From contig CACNKX010000003.1 of assembly GCA_902621165.1 (NCBI GenBank), positions 123,919 to 187,918 of the forward strand: a stretch of DNA of 64,000 nt, written 5' to 3'. Source of the DNA: an uncultured Alphaproteobacteria bacterium (lineage in GTDB: Bacteria > Pseudomonadota > Alphaproteobacteria > HIMB59 > GCA-002718135). The translations under genes were made by a program, and so were the position numbers. The notes under the pieces are model-generated. The model did not search any database. It saw only the letters and a list, made by a program, of their open reading frames with translations, and was not told where the DNA came from. The number at the start of each line of letters is the position of its first letter. Positions within the stretch are counted from its first letter, which is position 1. Of the stretch, positions 17,042 to 25,851 are shown one piece after another.

Positions 17042-19276
17042 TTAATTTACTAATGGTTTTCCAGTTTCAAGTGTATGTTTTATACGCTCTTGAGTTTTAG
17101 GCATCTGGATAAGTCTCATGAAAGCTTCTAATTCAAGATTATAAAGATCATCTTCACTTAATCCATTATCAATATTTGTATTTCCACCACTAAGTACAAA
17201 AGCAATTTGCTTACCTACTTCTAATCCGTGGTCTAAAATTTTATTTTCATTATATAGTGCTTCAAGTTTTTCGAACATTTTATCTCTGACAGCACTACCG
17301 CCTAAATTGAATTTAGGTTGAGATGGTTTTTCATATCCCCCCTCAATATTATGTAATAAATCGATAGCCGTTGATAATTGTCTGTCTCTATTTATTACGA
17401 CCTTATCCTTTTCTAAAAAGAATTGATTTGGGAGCGCTTCATTTGGTGAGGTAGCAGTAATAGCATAACCAATAAGATCAAAAACTTTCATAGACGCATG
17501 TTCAGAATTTTCTTTACCTTCTGGGGTTTGTAACCAGCGCCACAGCATTTCCTTACAACCCCCACCAGCAGGAATAAGTCCAACTAAAGATTCAACTAAT
17601 CCAAGAACAACATTTGAATGAGCAACATTATAATCGCAATGCAATACCACTTCAAAACCACCACCAATAGCAAGCCCTGATGGCGCAGCAATAAAGGGCT
17701 TATCTGCATATTTTATTGTTTTACATGTTTGTTGGAAATCAATTATAAATTTTTCAATTTTAGACCATTCATTATTTTTAGCAAATTCCATGACATAATT
17801 TAAATTTACACCGGCAGAAAATTGCATTGCATCATTAATCACAATTGTGCTTTTATTATTTTGAGCAGCTTCTTTTAAAGCTAACATAGAGTCAGTATCT
17901 AAAGCGTTTGCCTTAGTAGTAAATTCGACAACCTGATATGATGAAGCATTTTTAACATTAGCAGAAGGGTTCTCAAAAGTTTTTTGTAAATTTAAGGATC
18001 TTAAATTATCAATACTTGTATCTAAATATCCAGGTCTTTTATTAAATTCAAAAATTCCATTTAGATCTTTAAAGAAGTTAATATCAATATTTTGATCAAT
18101 AAAATTTTTTGTATCAATATTTGAAAGCATTTCAAAAGGGCCAACGGTCCAATTAAAACCTAATCTTAGTGCATCATCTATGTCTATATATTTTGATGAT
18201 ACATCAGGGATTAAATATGCAGCATACCTAATTACTTTGGTTAGAATTGATTTTGCATATTCACCGTATTTGTCTTTTCTTTGAATAAGTTTGTTTATGT
18301 CAATTTTATCTCCCATACCTAAATTAATTTTCTGACTTGGGTGATACTCCCCAGTTTCTAATTTAATAGCTTCAAGAATTTTTTTTCCATCAGATTTATT
18401 CATTCTATAAAAACCACCCTTACCTTTTCTTCCTGTATAACCAGTTTCAATAAGTTTTGTGACCAATGGAATTTCTTGAGCAACCTCGTGGAAAGGATCA
18501 TCTTTTGGGAGTTCTTTAATGAAACTTTTTAAAACATCAGCCATCAAATCGATACCAATTAAATCGTATAGCCCAAAAATTCCAGTCTTCGGGATACCCA
18601 TTGGTCTTCCAAATACTGCATCAGCTTCTTCAATTGATATTTTCATTTTAAAAGCTTCAGTCATAGCAACTTGCATTGCATAAACTCCAATTCTGTTTCC
18701 AATAAATCCTGGAGTGTCGTTACAAATGATTACACCTTTACCAAGTTTTTCATCACAAAATTGTTTTAATAAATTTATTTTATCAATGTCATTAACTTCT
18801 TCAGTTACTATCTCGAGCAATGCCATATATCGAACTGGGTTAAAAAAATGGGTAATGCAAAAATTTTTTTTCATTTCATCTGACATATTTGCTGATAAAA
18901 TTTTTAATGGAATTGTGGATGTATTAGATGAAATTATAGAATTATTCTTTCTTGTAGTCTGAATTTTTTCATAAATGTTATGTTTAATATCTATTCTCTC
19001 AACAACAGCCTCCACAACCCAATCAGCTTCCGCGACTTCATTAAAATCATCCTCAATATTTCCAACCTTAATTAATTCTGCTTTATTTTTTTCTACTAAA
19101 AGTGGAGGTCGTGATTTTTTAATCCTTTCTTTAGCGTTTTCTGTAATTTGGTTTCTAGATCCCTCTTTCGAAGGCAAGTCTAGAAGTGTAACATCAATAT
19201 TAGCATTTGCTATTTGGGCTGCTATTCCACTACCCATAGTGCCAGATCCTATTACTACTACTTTTTTAATATTCAT
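17042..19276 (-). CDS. fadN: bifunctional 3-hydroxyacyl-CoA dehydrogenase / enoyl-CoA hydratase, FadN-type domain order
   Basis: The 744-residue beta-oxidation enzyme starts with the NAD-binding domain (VVIGSGTMGSGIAAQIA, residues 8-24). The 3-hydroxyacyl-CoA dehydrogenase segments ITHFFNPVRYMALLEIV and DTPGFIGNRIG follow, with a second HCDH helical domain. The crotonase fold is at the C-terminus (ADKPFIAAPSGLAIGGGFE, then GLVESLVGLIPAGGG). This order is the reverse of E. coli FadB and matches Bacillus FadN. It is first in the operon with acyl-CoA ligase, metY and hydrolase. A 10-base palindrome CTTATATAAG at 19297-19306 lies just upstream, role unknown. Confidence 0.88.
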   Translation of the reverse strand: MNIKKVVVIGSGTMGSGIAAQIANANIDVTLLDLPSKEGSRNQITENAKERIKKSRPPLLVEKNKAELIKVGNIEDDFNEVAEADWVVEAVVERIDIKHNIYEKIQTTRKNNSIISSNTSTIPLKILSANMSDEMKKNFCITHFFNPVRYMALLEIVTEEVNDIDKINLLKQFCDEKLGKGVIICNDTPGFIGNRIGVYAMQVAMTEAFKMKISIEEADAVFGRPMGIPKTGIFGLYDLIGIDLMADVLKSFIKELPKDDPFHEVAQEIPLVTKLIETGYTGRKGKGGFYRMNKSDGKKILEAIKLETGEYHPSQKINLGMGDKIDINKLIQRKDKYGEYAKSILTKVIRYAAYLIPDVSSKYIDIDDALRLGFNWTVGPFEMLSNIDTKNFIDQNIDINFFKDLNGIFEFNKRPGYLDTSIDNLRSLNLQKTFENPSANVKNASSYQVVEFTTKANALDTDSMLALKEAAQNNKSTIVINDAMQFSAGVNLNYVMEFAKNNEWSKIEKFIIDFQQTCKTIKYADKPFIAAPSGLAIGGGFEVVLHCDYNVAHSNVVLGLVESLVGLIPAGGGCKEMLWRWLQTPEGKENSEHASMKVFDLIGYAITATSPNEALPNQFFLEKDKVVINRDRQLSTAIDLLHNIEGGYEKPSQPKFNLGGSAVRDKMFEKLEALYNENKILDHGLEVGKQIAFVLSGGNTNIDNGLSEDDLYNLELEAFMRLIQMPKTQERIKHTLETGKPLVN

Positions 19277-19380
19277 GTGAATTCTATAAAGTTGAGCTTA
19301 TATAAGAAAAATTTGCCGTATGAAAATAATTTAAGCATAAGGGTGGAAATTAATATAAATATCTCTTATAGGCGCGCAAA

Positions 19381-20763
19381 ATGAAAAAAAATCCATCAAG
19401 AAATGTCCATTTTACAAAAGGACCTAGTGAAATTTTAGATGCAATTAATTCGTCTATAGATATCGATCAACGTCTGTATAAAGAGGATATAACTGGGTCA
19501 ATAGCGCATGCTAGAATGCTAGGTAAACAAAAAATAATAAATAAAAAAGAACAAAGTGCAATAGTCTCTGGACTTAAAGCAATTGAAAGAGATATTGAAA
19601 AAAACAAGGTCGTATTTTCAAAAAAACTTGAAGATATTCATATGAACATTGAAAGTTTATTATTTAAGAAAATTGGAAAAGTTGCAGGAAAGCTTCATAC
19701 TGCAAGATCTAGAAATGATCAGGTAGTAACTGATTTAAAATTATGGGTTAAAAAAGAATCTAAAATTTTAGATAGTGAACTAAAAAAATTTCAGAGAACT
19801 TTAATTAATATTGCAACAAAAAATACTGAAACAATTATGCCGGGTTACACACATTTACAGATTGCTCAACCAATAACATTGGCTCATCATGTTTTAGCTT
19901 ACGTTGAAATGATTGGTAGAGACAGAACAAGACTTGAAGATTGTTTATATCGTCTTAATGAAAACCCATTAGGAGCTGCTGCACTTGCAGGCACCTCTTT
20001 TCCTATTGATAGAAAATATACATCTAAAAAATTAGGTTTTAGAGAGCCGACAAAAAATGCCTTAGATACAGTCTCAGATAGAGACTTTGTAATAGAATTT
20101 TTATTTGTTCTATCATTAATTGCTGTTCATTTATCAAAAATAGCAGATGAAATAGTACTGTGGTCAAATCAACAATTTGATTTTATAAATTTACCAGATG
20201 ATCTTTCAACTGGCAGTTCAATTATGCCTCAGAAAAAAAATCCTGATGGCGCAGAACTTGTTAGAGGAAAAACAAGTATTATCATTAGTAATTTAAGTAC
20301 AATGCTTAATATTATTAAAGGGTTACCACTTTCTTATAGTAAAGACTTACAAGACGATAAACAAATAATATTTAATTCATACGACAATGTTTCTTTGTGT
20401 ATAAAAGTTATGAATGAAACTTTATCAAAATCTACATTTAATAAAACTAGAATGAAAGAGTTAATTGATAATTCAAATGCAACCGCTACAGATTTGGCTA
20501 ATTGGTTGGTTCAAAAACTTAGATATTCATTTAGAGATGCTTATATTGTTACAGGAAAGATTGTTTCTTATTGTTCAAAGCTAAATAGAAACATAGATTC
20601 ATTATCTCTTGGAGAATTAAAAAAATTTGACAAAAATATAACAGCTGACGCAAAAAAAGTGCTATCAGCTACTAACAGTGTTAAATCAAAATCAAGCTTT
20701 GGGGGTACAGCTCCTGAAATTACTAAAAAAATGATAAAACTTGTTATAAAAAAATACTTATAA
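19381..20763 (+). CDS. argH: argininosuccinate lyase
   Basis: The 460-residue enzyme is the last of arginine synthesis, cleaving argininosuccinate to arginine and fumarate. It shows the superfamily signature GSSIMPQKKNPDGAE, HTARSRNDQV, and the PGYTHLQIAQPITLAHH segment with the catalytic histidine. Length is normal. The stop overlaps the next small lipoprotein gene by one base, in the conserved order argH-lptM-lysA seen in many alphaproteobacteria. Confidence 0.96.
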   Translation: MKKNPSRNVHFTKGPSEILDAINSSIDIDQRLYKEDITGSIAHARMLGKQKIINKKEQSAIVSGLKAIERDIEKNKVVFSKKLEDIHMNIESLLFKKIGKVAGKLHTARSRNDQVVTDLKLWVKKESKILDSELKKFQRTLINIATKNTETIMPGYTHLQIAQPITLAHHVLAYVEMIGRDRTRLEDCLYRLNENPLGAAALAGTSFPIDRKYTSKKLGFREPTKNALDTVSDRDFVIEFLFVLSLIAVHLSKIADEIVLWSNQQFDFINLPDDLSTGSSIMPQKKNPDGAELVRGKTSIIISNLSTMLNIIKGLPLSYSKDLQDDKQIIFNSYDNVSLCIKVMNETLSKSTFNKTRMKELIDNSNATATDLANWLVQKLRYSFRDAYIVTGKIVSYCSKLNRNIDSLSLGELKKFDKNITADAKKVLSATNSVKSKSSFGGTAPEITKKMIKLVIKKYL

Positions 20764-20948
20764 TGATCAGATTAATATTATTATCATTTTTGTTGTTTAC
20801 TTTTAGCTGTGGTAAAGTTGGTCCTTTAAGTTTACCAGAAGATCAAGTAGACAAATCCGTAATTACATATCCATGTGATGAAGCATGTTTAGAGAAATTA
20901 GAAAAAGAGAAAAAACGTCAACAATCCGTTATTATAAATACTGAATAA
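20763..20948 (+). CDS. lptM: small LptM/YifL-like lipoprotein
   Basis: The 61-residue protein has a hydrophobic signal (residues 2-14), a lipidation cysteine Cys16 and then GKVGPLSLPEDQ, the typical G-x-K/V-G-P-L-x-x-P run of LptM-like lipoproteins. Its place between argH and lysA is conserved. The lipobox LFTFSC is degenerate (Phe at -2). The mature part has an extra Cys38-x3-Cys42 pair (CDEAC), unlike the E. coli protein. LptM assists LPS-transport translocon assembly in E. coli; that role is inferred here. Confidence 0.8.
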   Translation: MIRLILLSFLLFTFSCGKVGPLSLPEDQVDKSVITYPCDEACLEKLEKEKKRQQSVIINTE

Positions 20949-22190
20949 ATGTTAACTTATAAAAATAACGACCCGTATATTGAGGGTACATCTTTATATG
21001 ACTTAGTTAAAGTTTGTCAGACGCCTTTTTATGTGTATTCACAAAAAAAAATTATAAATCAAGTTAATAAAACTAAAGAAATTTTAGGTAATAATATTTT
21101 TTATTCAATTAAGTCTAATTCAAATCAAGCTATATTGAAATTAATGAACTCGTTAGCTATTGGAGCAGATGTAGTGTCAGTTGGTGAATTAAAAAGGGCC
21201 TTGGAAGCTGGTTTCGATCCAAATAAAATAATTTTTGAAGGTGTTGGAAAATCTGAACAAGACTTACTCTATGCTATGCACAAGAATATACGTTTAATTA
21301 ATACTGAATCTTTAGAAGAAATAAAACTACTCGATAATTTAGCAAATGAAAAAAATAAAATCGTTGATATTGGTGTTAGACTTAATCCAAATGTTGATGG
21401 TGGGACTTTAAGTAAAATTTCAACAGGAAACAAAACTGATAAGTTTGGTATTGAATTTGAAAATTTAGATAAAATTATCAAATTAGTTAAAAGTTGTAAA
21501 AATTTAAATTTAATTGGTATTAGTTGTCATATTGGAAGTCAAATTAGTAAAATTGAGGCATATAAAAATACGTTTTCTCAAATGAAAATAGCTGCAGATA
21601 AATTTATTGAATCAGGTATTAATATCAAGCATGTAGATTTGGGTGGAGGTTTTCATGTTAAATATGAAGATTCTGATCCTGACTTTAATATTGAGATGGT
21701 AAAAGCAGAACTTGATAATTGTTTTACGCAAACAAACTATGAATTATCGTTTGAGCCTGGTCGGTATTTAATTGCTGAGGCTGGAGTTACAGTTACTTCT
21801 ATTGTTACAATTAAAAATAATGGAGGTATAAATTATTTAATTGTTGATGCAGGAATGAATACATTAATACGTCCAGCCATGTATGGTGCACATCATGAAA
21901 TATTAGCGATTGATGTAAAATCAGAGGAATTTATGGATTATGCTATTGCTGGTCCAATCTGTGAAAGTTCAGATGTTTTTATAAAAAATATTAAATTGGC
22001 TAAACAAAAAATTGGTAATCTACTAGTTATAAAAAATACAGGAGCCTATGGAAAAGTAATGTCTTCAAATTATAACTCTAGGCCATTACCCTCTGAAATT
22101 TTAGTACACAATGATAATTATGCAATTATTTATTCTCCAGAGAAAATTGAGAAAACAATTGAAGCTGATATTATTCCGAGTTGGTTGTAA
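20949..22190 (+). CDS. lysA: diaminopimelate decarboxylase
   Basis: This fold-III PLP enzyme forms lysine from meso-diaminopimelate. The PLP lysine is in FYSIKSNSN (usual YAVKAN), and HIGSQI, HVDLGGGFHVKY, SFEPGRYLIAEAG and GPICESSDVF are all present. At 413 residues it is full length. It starts directly at the lptM stop. The next gene converges with no gap (22190/22191). Confidence 0.95.
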   Translation: MLTYKNNDPYIEGTSLYDLVKVCQTPFYVYSQKKIINQVNKTKEILGNNIFYSIKSNSNQAILKLMNSLAIGADVVSVGELKRALEAGFDPNKIIFEGVGKSEQDLLYAMHKNIRLINTESLEEIKLLDNLANEKNKIVDIGVRLNPNVDGGTLSKISTGNKTDKFGIEFENLDKIIKLVKSCKNLNLIGISCHIGSQISKIEAYKNTFSQMKIAADKFIESGINIKHVDLGGGFHVKYEDSDPDFNIEMVKAELDNCFTQTNYELSFEPGRYLIAEAGVTVTSIVTIKNNGGINYLIVDAGMNTLIRPAMYGAHHEILAIDVKSEEFMDYAIAGPICESSDVFIKNIKLAKQKIGNLLVIKNTGAYGKVMSSNYNSRPLPSEILVHNDNYAIIYSPEKIEKTIEADIIPSWL

Positions 22191-22634
22191 CTAATTTAAA
22201 GTATTGTGTATAATTTTAGCTAAGTCTGAAATTATCAAATTTAAATTAAAGAAAAATTCCCTAATATAGAAATCAATAATAATAAAAGTATTTACACCAT
22301 AGGTTCTATAAATCCATATTGCTAAAATTACAACTATAGCCAGAGAAATTACTATAGTTGAATTAATAACACTTGGTTTTTCTTGTCTTACAACTGTACT
22401 TGGTAAATTTCTGACTGGACCTTTTTCTAATTTTTCTTTTTGTTTATTATTTTTTAAATTTTGATCTAATTCTTCTTTTTTTGTAGATGGGACTGATGAT
22501 GTAATGTCAGTATCATCTAATTCTTGAAACCATTGATGATTACAATTTGCGCATTCAACCATTCTACCATTTGGTTTAAGATCTGCAGAATTTACTAAAT
22601 ACTTGAATTCACAATTAGAGCAAACAATGAACAT
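22191..22634 (-). CDS. zinc-ribbon (MJ0042-type) membrane-anchored protein
   Basis: The 147-residue protein starts with a zinc ribbon (CSNCEFKY, then ECANCNHQW; Cys pairs at about 5/8 and 28/31). A charged linker of about 50 residues and one transmembrane helix (STIVISLAIVVILAIWIY, about 93-110) follow. This is the usual form of alphaproteobacterial MJ0042-family zinc-finger proteins. The N-terminal ribbon would be cytoplasmic. Function is unknown. It diverges from plsC and converges on lysA. Confidence 0.8.
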   Translation of the reverse strand: MFIVCSNCEFKYLVNSADLKPNGRMVECANCNHQWFQELDDTDITSSVPSTKKEELDQNLKNNKQKEKLEKGPVRNLPSTVVRQEKPSVINSTIVISLAIVVILAIWIYRTYGVNTFIIIDFYIREFFFNLNLIISDLAKIIHNTLN

Positions 22635-22684
22635 AAATTATATATAGATCAGTCAGGCTAGTATATAAAACAAAATCATTAAGT

Positions 22685-23392
22685 ATGTTAATTTTAAAAA
22701 GTATAATATTTTATATTTCCTTGGTTATATGGACTGTGTTGATGGGTATTGTATGTTTACCTTTTCTCTTATTACCAAGTTATTTACTTAAATACCCAAC
22801 AAAACTTTGGATACGTATTATTTTTGTTTTTCTTAATCTTATATGTAATATTAAACATAAAATTGAGGGTTTAGAAAATATTCCAAATGAAAGTGTCTTA
22901 ATTGCGTCTAAACATCAGTCCGCTTTTGAGACACTCGCACTGTATTACTATTTAAAAGATTGTTTCTTTGTCCATAAAAGAGAGCTTTTCTTTATACCAA
23001 TTTTTGGACAATATTTATTCAAGTCAAATATGGTTGCGATTAATAGAGATGGTGGAACAAAAGCTATGAGAGATATGTTACAAAAAGTTCAATCAAAATT
23101 ATCTTTTGGATCTTCAATTATTATTTTCCCCGAAGGAACAAGAAAGCTGCCTGGTAGTAAACCTGATTATAAGACAGGTTTTATTGGAATTTATAATCAT
23201 ACAAAAAGAAAAATCCTTCCTGTAGCTTTAAATTCAGGTTTATGTTGGCCAAAACAATCATGGGTATTAGAAAAAGGATTAATTACTATAAAATTTTTAC
23301 CGACAATTGATGAAGGTTTAGATAAAAAAGTTTTATTAAACGAAGTGCAGAATAGAATAGAAACTGCTTCAAATTTATTATTGGATAACTAA
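22685..23392 (+). CDS. plsC: 1-acyl-sn-glycerol-3-phosphate acyltransferase
   Basis: The 235-residue membrane-associated acyltransferase makes phosphatidic acid. It has hydrophobic N-terminal segments, motif I KHQSAFET (His77, with Glu82 in place of the usual Asp of H-x4-D), VAINRDGG, and motif III FPEGTR (148-153). The final PVALNSG matches motif IV. Replacement of Asp by Glu in H-x4-D is conservative and may be a subgroup trait. The 3' end shares CTAA (23389-23392) with the convergent tyrC. Confidence 0.88.
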   Translation: MLILKSIIFYISLVIWTVLMGIVCLPFLLLPSYLLKYPTKLWIRIIFVFLNLICNIKHKIEGLENIPNESVLIASKHQSAFETLALYYYLKDCFFVHKRELFFIPIFGQYLFKSNMVAINRDGGTKAMRDMLQKVQSKLSFGSSIIIFPEGTRKLPGSKPDYKTGFIGIYNHTKRKILPVALNSGLCWPKQSWVLEKGLITIKFLPTIDEGLDKKVLLNEVQNRIETASNLLLDN

Positions 23393-24300
23393 TTCTTTTC
23401 TGTGGGATCAAAAGTTCCTGCTTGACCAATCTCTTCAATAATTTTTCTAATTTCTTTTGATTTTATAAATTTTTCTTCCAAATATTTTAAATCATTATTT
23501 CTTATTGCTTTTTGATAAGTAAGTAGATCTTCACTGAAACGACCAAGCATTTCTAAAACGGCTTCTTTATTTTTTTCATAAACATCACGCCACATTACTG
23601 GATCACTACCTGCCAATCTTGTGAAATCTCTAAAACCTGCAGCTGAATATTTAATTACTTCATCTTTCATTTGAGATTCAAGCTCTGTAGCAGTTCCCAC
23701 GACAGAATATGCAATGAGTTGTGGAATATGAGATGTCATAGCTAGTACTCTGTCATGACGTTTAGGTTCCATGATTTCTATATTCATTCCGAATGACTCC
23801 CAAATATCTGAAACTGATCTTGTTATCTCACTCTGAGTTTCTGTTGGGGTCAAAATACAATACCTATTCTCAAACAGTTTTGCGAAACCAAATTCTGGTC
23901 CACTTTTCTCTAATCCAGCAATAGGGTGGGCAGGAACAAATAAAATTTTTTTATTATTAATTGATTCTTTAAAATCCTCTATAACACTTACTTTTGTTGA
24001 ACCAACATCTGTTACTAGTGTTGTTTCATTAACATAACTATTCAATTGCTTAAAAATGTCACTATATGAACTCAAAGGTGTACAAATAAAAATGATATCA
24101 AATTGTTGATTATATTTATTTAAATCACTCTCTATTGCATCCACAAGATTTAAATTTTTTGAAGTACTTATTACCTTACTGTCTTTATCAATAGCAAAAA
24201 CTTTTTTTGATAATTGTTTTTCCTTCAGAGCCCTTGCTATGGATGATCCAATTAATCCCATACCAATGACCAGAGCTGAATCATAAGTTATTTTAGACAT
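23389..24300 (-). CDS. tyrC: prephenate/cyclohexadienyl (arogenate) dehydrogenase
   Basis: The 303-residue NAD(P)-dependent enzyme oxidatively decarboxylates prephenate or arogenate to the tyrosine precursor. The cofactor motif VIGMGLIGSSIARAL is at 11-25. FVPAHPIAGLEKSGPE, with the active-site His, and AGFRDFTRLAGSDP are TyrA/TyrC marks. No ACT or chorismate-mutase domain is attached. It overlaps the upstream chorismate mutase-HisC fusion by eight bases, so mutase, dehydrogenase and transaminase steps are encoded together. Confidence 0.93.
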   Translation of the reverse strand: MSKITYDSALVIGMGLIGSSIARALKEKQLSKKVFAIDKDSKVISTSKNLNLVDAIESDLNKYNQQFDIIFICTPLSSYSDIFKQLNSYVNETTLVTDVGSTKVSVIEDFKESINNKKILFVPAHPIAGLEKSGPEFGFAKLFENRYCILTPTETQSEITRSVSDIWESFGMNIEIMEPKRHDRVLAMTSHIPQLIAYSVVGTATELESQMKDEVIKYSAAGFRDFTRLAGSDPVMWRDVYEKNKEAVLEMLGRFSEDLLTYQKAIRNNDLKYLEEKFIKSKEIRKIIEEIGQAGTFDPTEKN

Positions 24301-25642
24301 TAAATTTCTTCAAACTTTCAACTGTCAAATTCATTTCTTCTTTTGTACCAATACTAATTCTCAAAAAATTGGGCAAATTATAACTATTTAAACGCCTTAT
24401 AATAATGCCATCATTCATAAGATGATTACTAATTTTCTCAGCTTCTTCTTCTGAAGTTTCAATTAAAGTAAAATTACCTTCAGTTTGTCTGGTTTTAATA
24501 TTTAGAAGTTTGAGCTCTTTTTCAAACCAATCTTTAATTTCAGAATTTAATTTAACAGAGTTTTCAATATGTTCTTTATCGTCCAAAGCTTTAATTGCAA
24601 GAGACTGTGAAATAGTTGTAGTATTAAAAGGAGGTTTTATTTTATTAATTATATCAGCTATTTTTTGACTGGTATAACACCAGCCTACTCTTAAAGCCGC
24701 AAGTCCATATGTTTTTGAAAATGTTCTTGTTAAAATAATATTCTCATATTCATCCGTTAAACTAAATCCTTTATCATAATCATCTTTTTGCACATACTCG
24801 ACATATGCCCCGTCTATAACAACTATAATATTTTTAGAAATACTATTCATTAATTTAACAAGTTGGTCTCTAGACAAATAAGTTCCGGTTGGATTATTAG
24901 GTGATGCAATATAAATTACTTTAGTAGCGTCATTTGTTTGATCTATGAGATTTTCAATATTTAAATTGAAATTTACATCTTCCTTAATTTTTTTTGGAAC
25001 TGCACCAACTACTTTACTCACAATTGAATACATCTCAAACCCGTGATTTGCATGGAGTATTTCATCGCCATCTTGGCAAAATGCCAAAGCTGCAAATAAT
25101 AAAACTTCATCTGAGCCAGAGCCAAGAATAATTCTATTACTATCAATAGAAAAATTTTTAGCTATTGCGTCTCTTAATGATGATCCATCAATTTCTGGGT
25201 ATCTATGTAAATCATGATTAATATTTTTTGTTTCTAACAATTCAATTGCTTTCGGTGAAGCACCGTAGGGATTTTCATTTGAAGAAAGTTTGATAACTCT
25301 ATTATTGTTATTTAACTTTGCCTTACCACCTTTATAAACATTAATATTTTCTATAGATCTTTTTGATTGAATATTTTCTTTAGTCAACTTCTGAAGTTTT
25401 TCAGAAGATTGAAAAATTTCTCTCCAAAGTCTAACAATAGTATCTTTCGGATAAGATCCTGTAAATTTAGAGCTTAATCTGTCGAGAATTTTTTGTTCTC
25501 TATCTAGATCAACAACTGAATTATCTTTTTTGTGTTTTCCTATTTCTAAAACAATTTTAGATCGATTAGATAATAAAGATAAAATTTCATCATCAATGTT
25601 ATTAATTTTGCTTCTTAAATTGTCTAATTCTTTATTTTTCAT
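24293..25642 (-). CDS. hisC: fused chorismate mutase (AroQ) - histidinol-phosphate/aromatic aminotransferase
   Basis: The 449-residue protein has two domains. Residues about 5-92 are an all-helical AroQ-type chorismate mutase. Arg10, Arg27, Lys38 and Arg48 line up with the E. coli active site, in the frame LRSKINNIDDEILSLLSNR and DLDREQKIL. Residues about 100-449 are a fold-I PLP aminotransferase of the HisC family, with LSSNENPYGASP, SPNNPTGTYL and the PLP lysine in RTFSKTYGLAALRVGW. I start at ATG 25642. A longer reading from 25684 uses TTG and adds an uncharacteristic peptide. It precedes tyrC and diverges from metX, so it likely serves tyrosine/phenylalanine and possibly histidine synthesis. 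Confidence 0.88.
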   Translation of the reverse strand: MKNKELDNLRSKINNIDDEILSLLSNRSKIVLEIGKHKKDNSVVDLDREQKILDRLSSKFTGSYPKDTIVRLWREIFQSSEKLQKLTKENIQSKRSIENINVYKGGKAKLNNNNRVIKLSSNENPYGASPKAIELLETKNINHDLHRYPEIDGSSLRDAIAKNFSIDSNRIILGSGSDEVLLFAALAFCQDGDEILHANHGFEMYSIVSKVVGAVPKKIKEDVNFNLNIENLIDQTNDATKVIYIASPNNPTGTYLSRDQLVKLMNSISKNIIVVIDGAYVEYVQKDDYDKGFSLTDEYENIILTRTFSKTYGLAALRVGWCYTSQKIADIINKIKPPFNTTTISQSLAIKALDDKEHIENSVKLNSEIKDWFEKELKLLNIKTRQTEGNFTLIETSEEEAEKISNHLMNDGIIIRRLNSYNLPNFLRISIGTKEEMNLTVESLKKFNV

Positions 25643-25754
25643 AATTTCGGACGTTTCTTTACAAACTATCTTACGATAAATCAAAATAAAGTAGTATTTA
25701 ATTTAAAAAATGACGATTTATTGACTTAGAAAGATATATAAATATAAGACCGAT

Positions 25755-25806
25755 TATCACCGATTTGAGACAGCTTGCGGGTGGAGCAATAATCAGCTAA
25801 AGCGTT
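25755..25806 (+). ncRNA. SAM-II (metA/SAM-alpha type) riboswitch upstream of metX
   Basis: In the metX leader, CACC (25758-25761) can pair with GGTG (25780-25783). They enclose GATTTG...CTTGC, and AGCTAAAG follows at 25795-25802. This combination (GATTTG loop, CTTGC, closing GGTG, then GCTAAA forming the pseudoknot) is the SAM-II architecture. It lies about 50 bases before the metX start, where SAM-II RNAs occur in alphaproteobacteria. It should reduce metX expression when S-adenosylmethionine is plentiful. Exact ends are approximate. Confidence 0.82.
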
Positions 25807-25851
25807 TACACTCCTCCTTCATTCTTTCAAATAGTGTTAGACTAAAAAGAT

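Noticed and set aside
19297..19306. Palindrome CTTATATAAG between fadN-like and argH as an operator
   Set aside because: A single 10-base AT-rich palindrome is expected by chance in this composition; no second copy or spacing supports a regulator site.
25643..25684. TTG at 25684 as the start of the CM-HisC fusion
   Set aside because: The added 14 residues do not resemble an AroQ N-terminus and an ATG follows at 25642 in front of the conserved helix.
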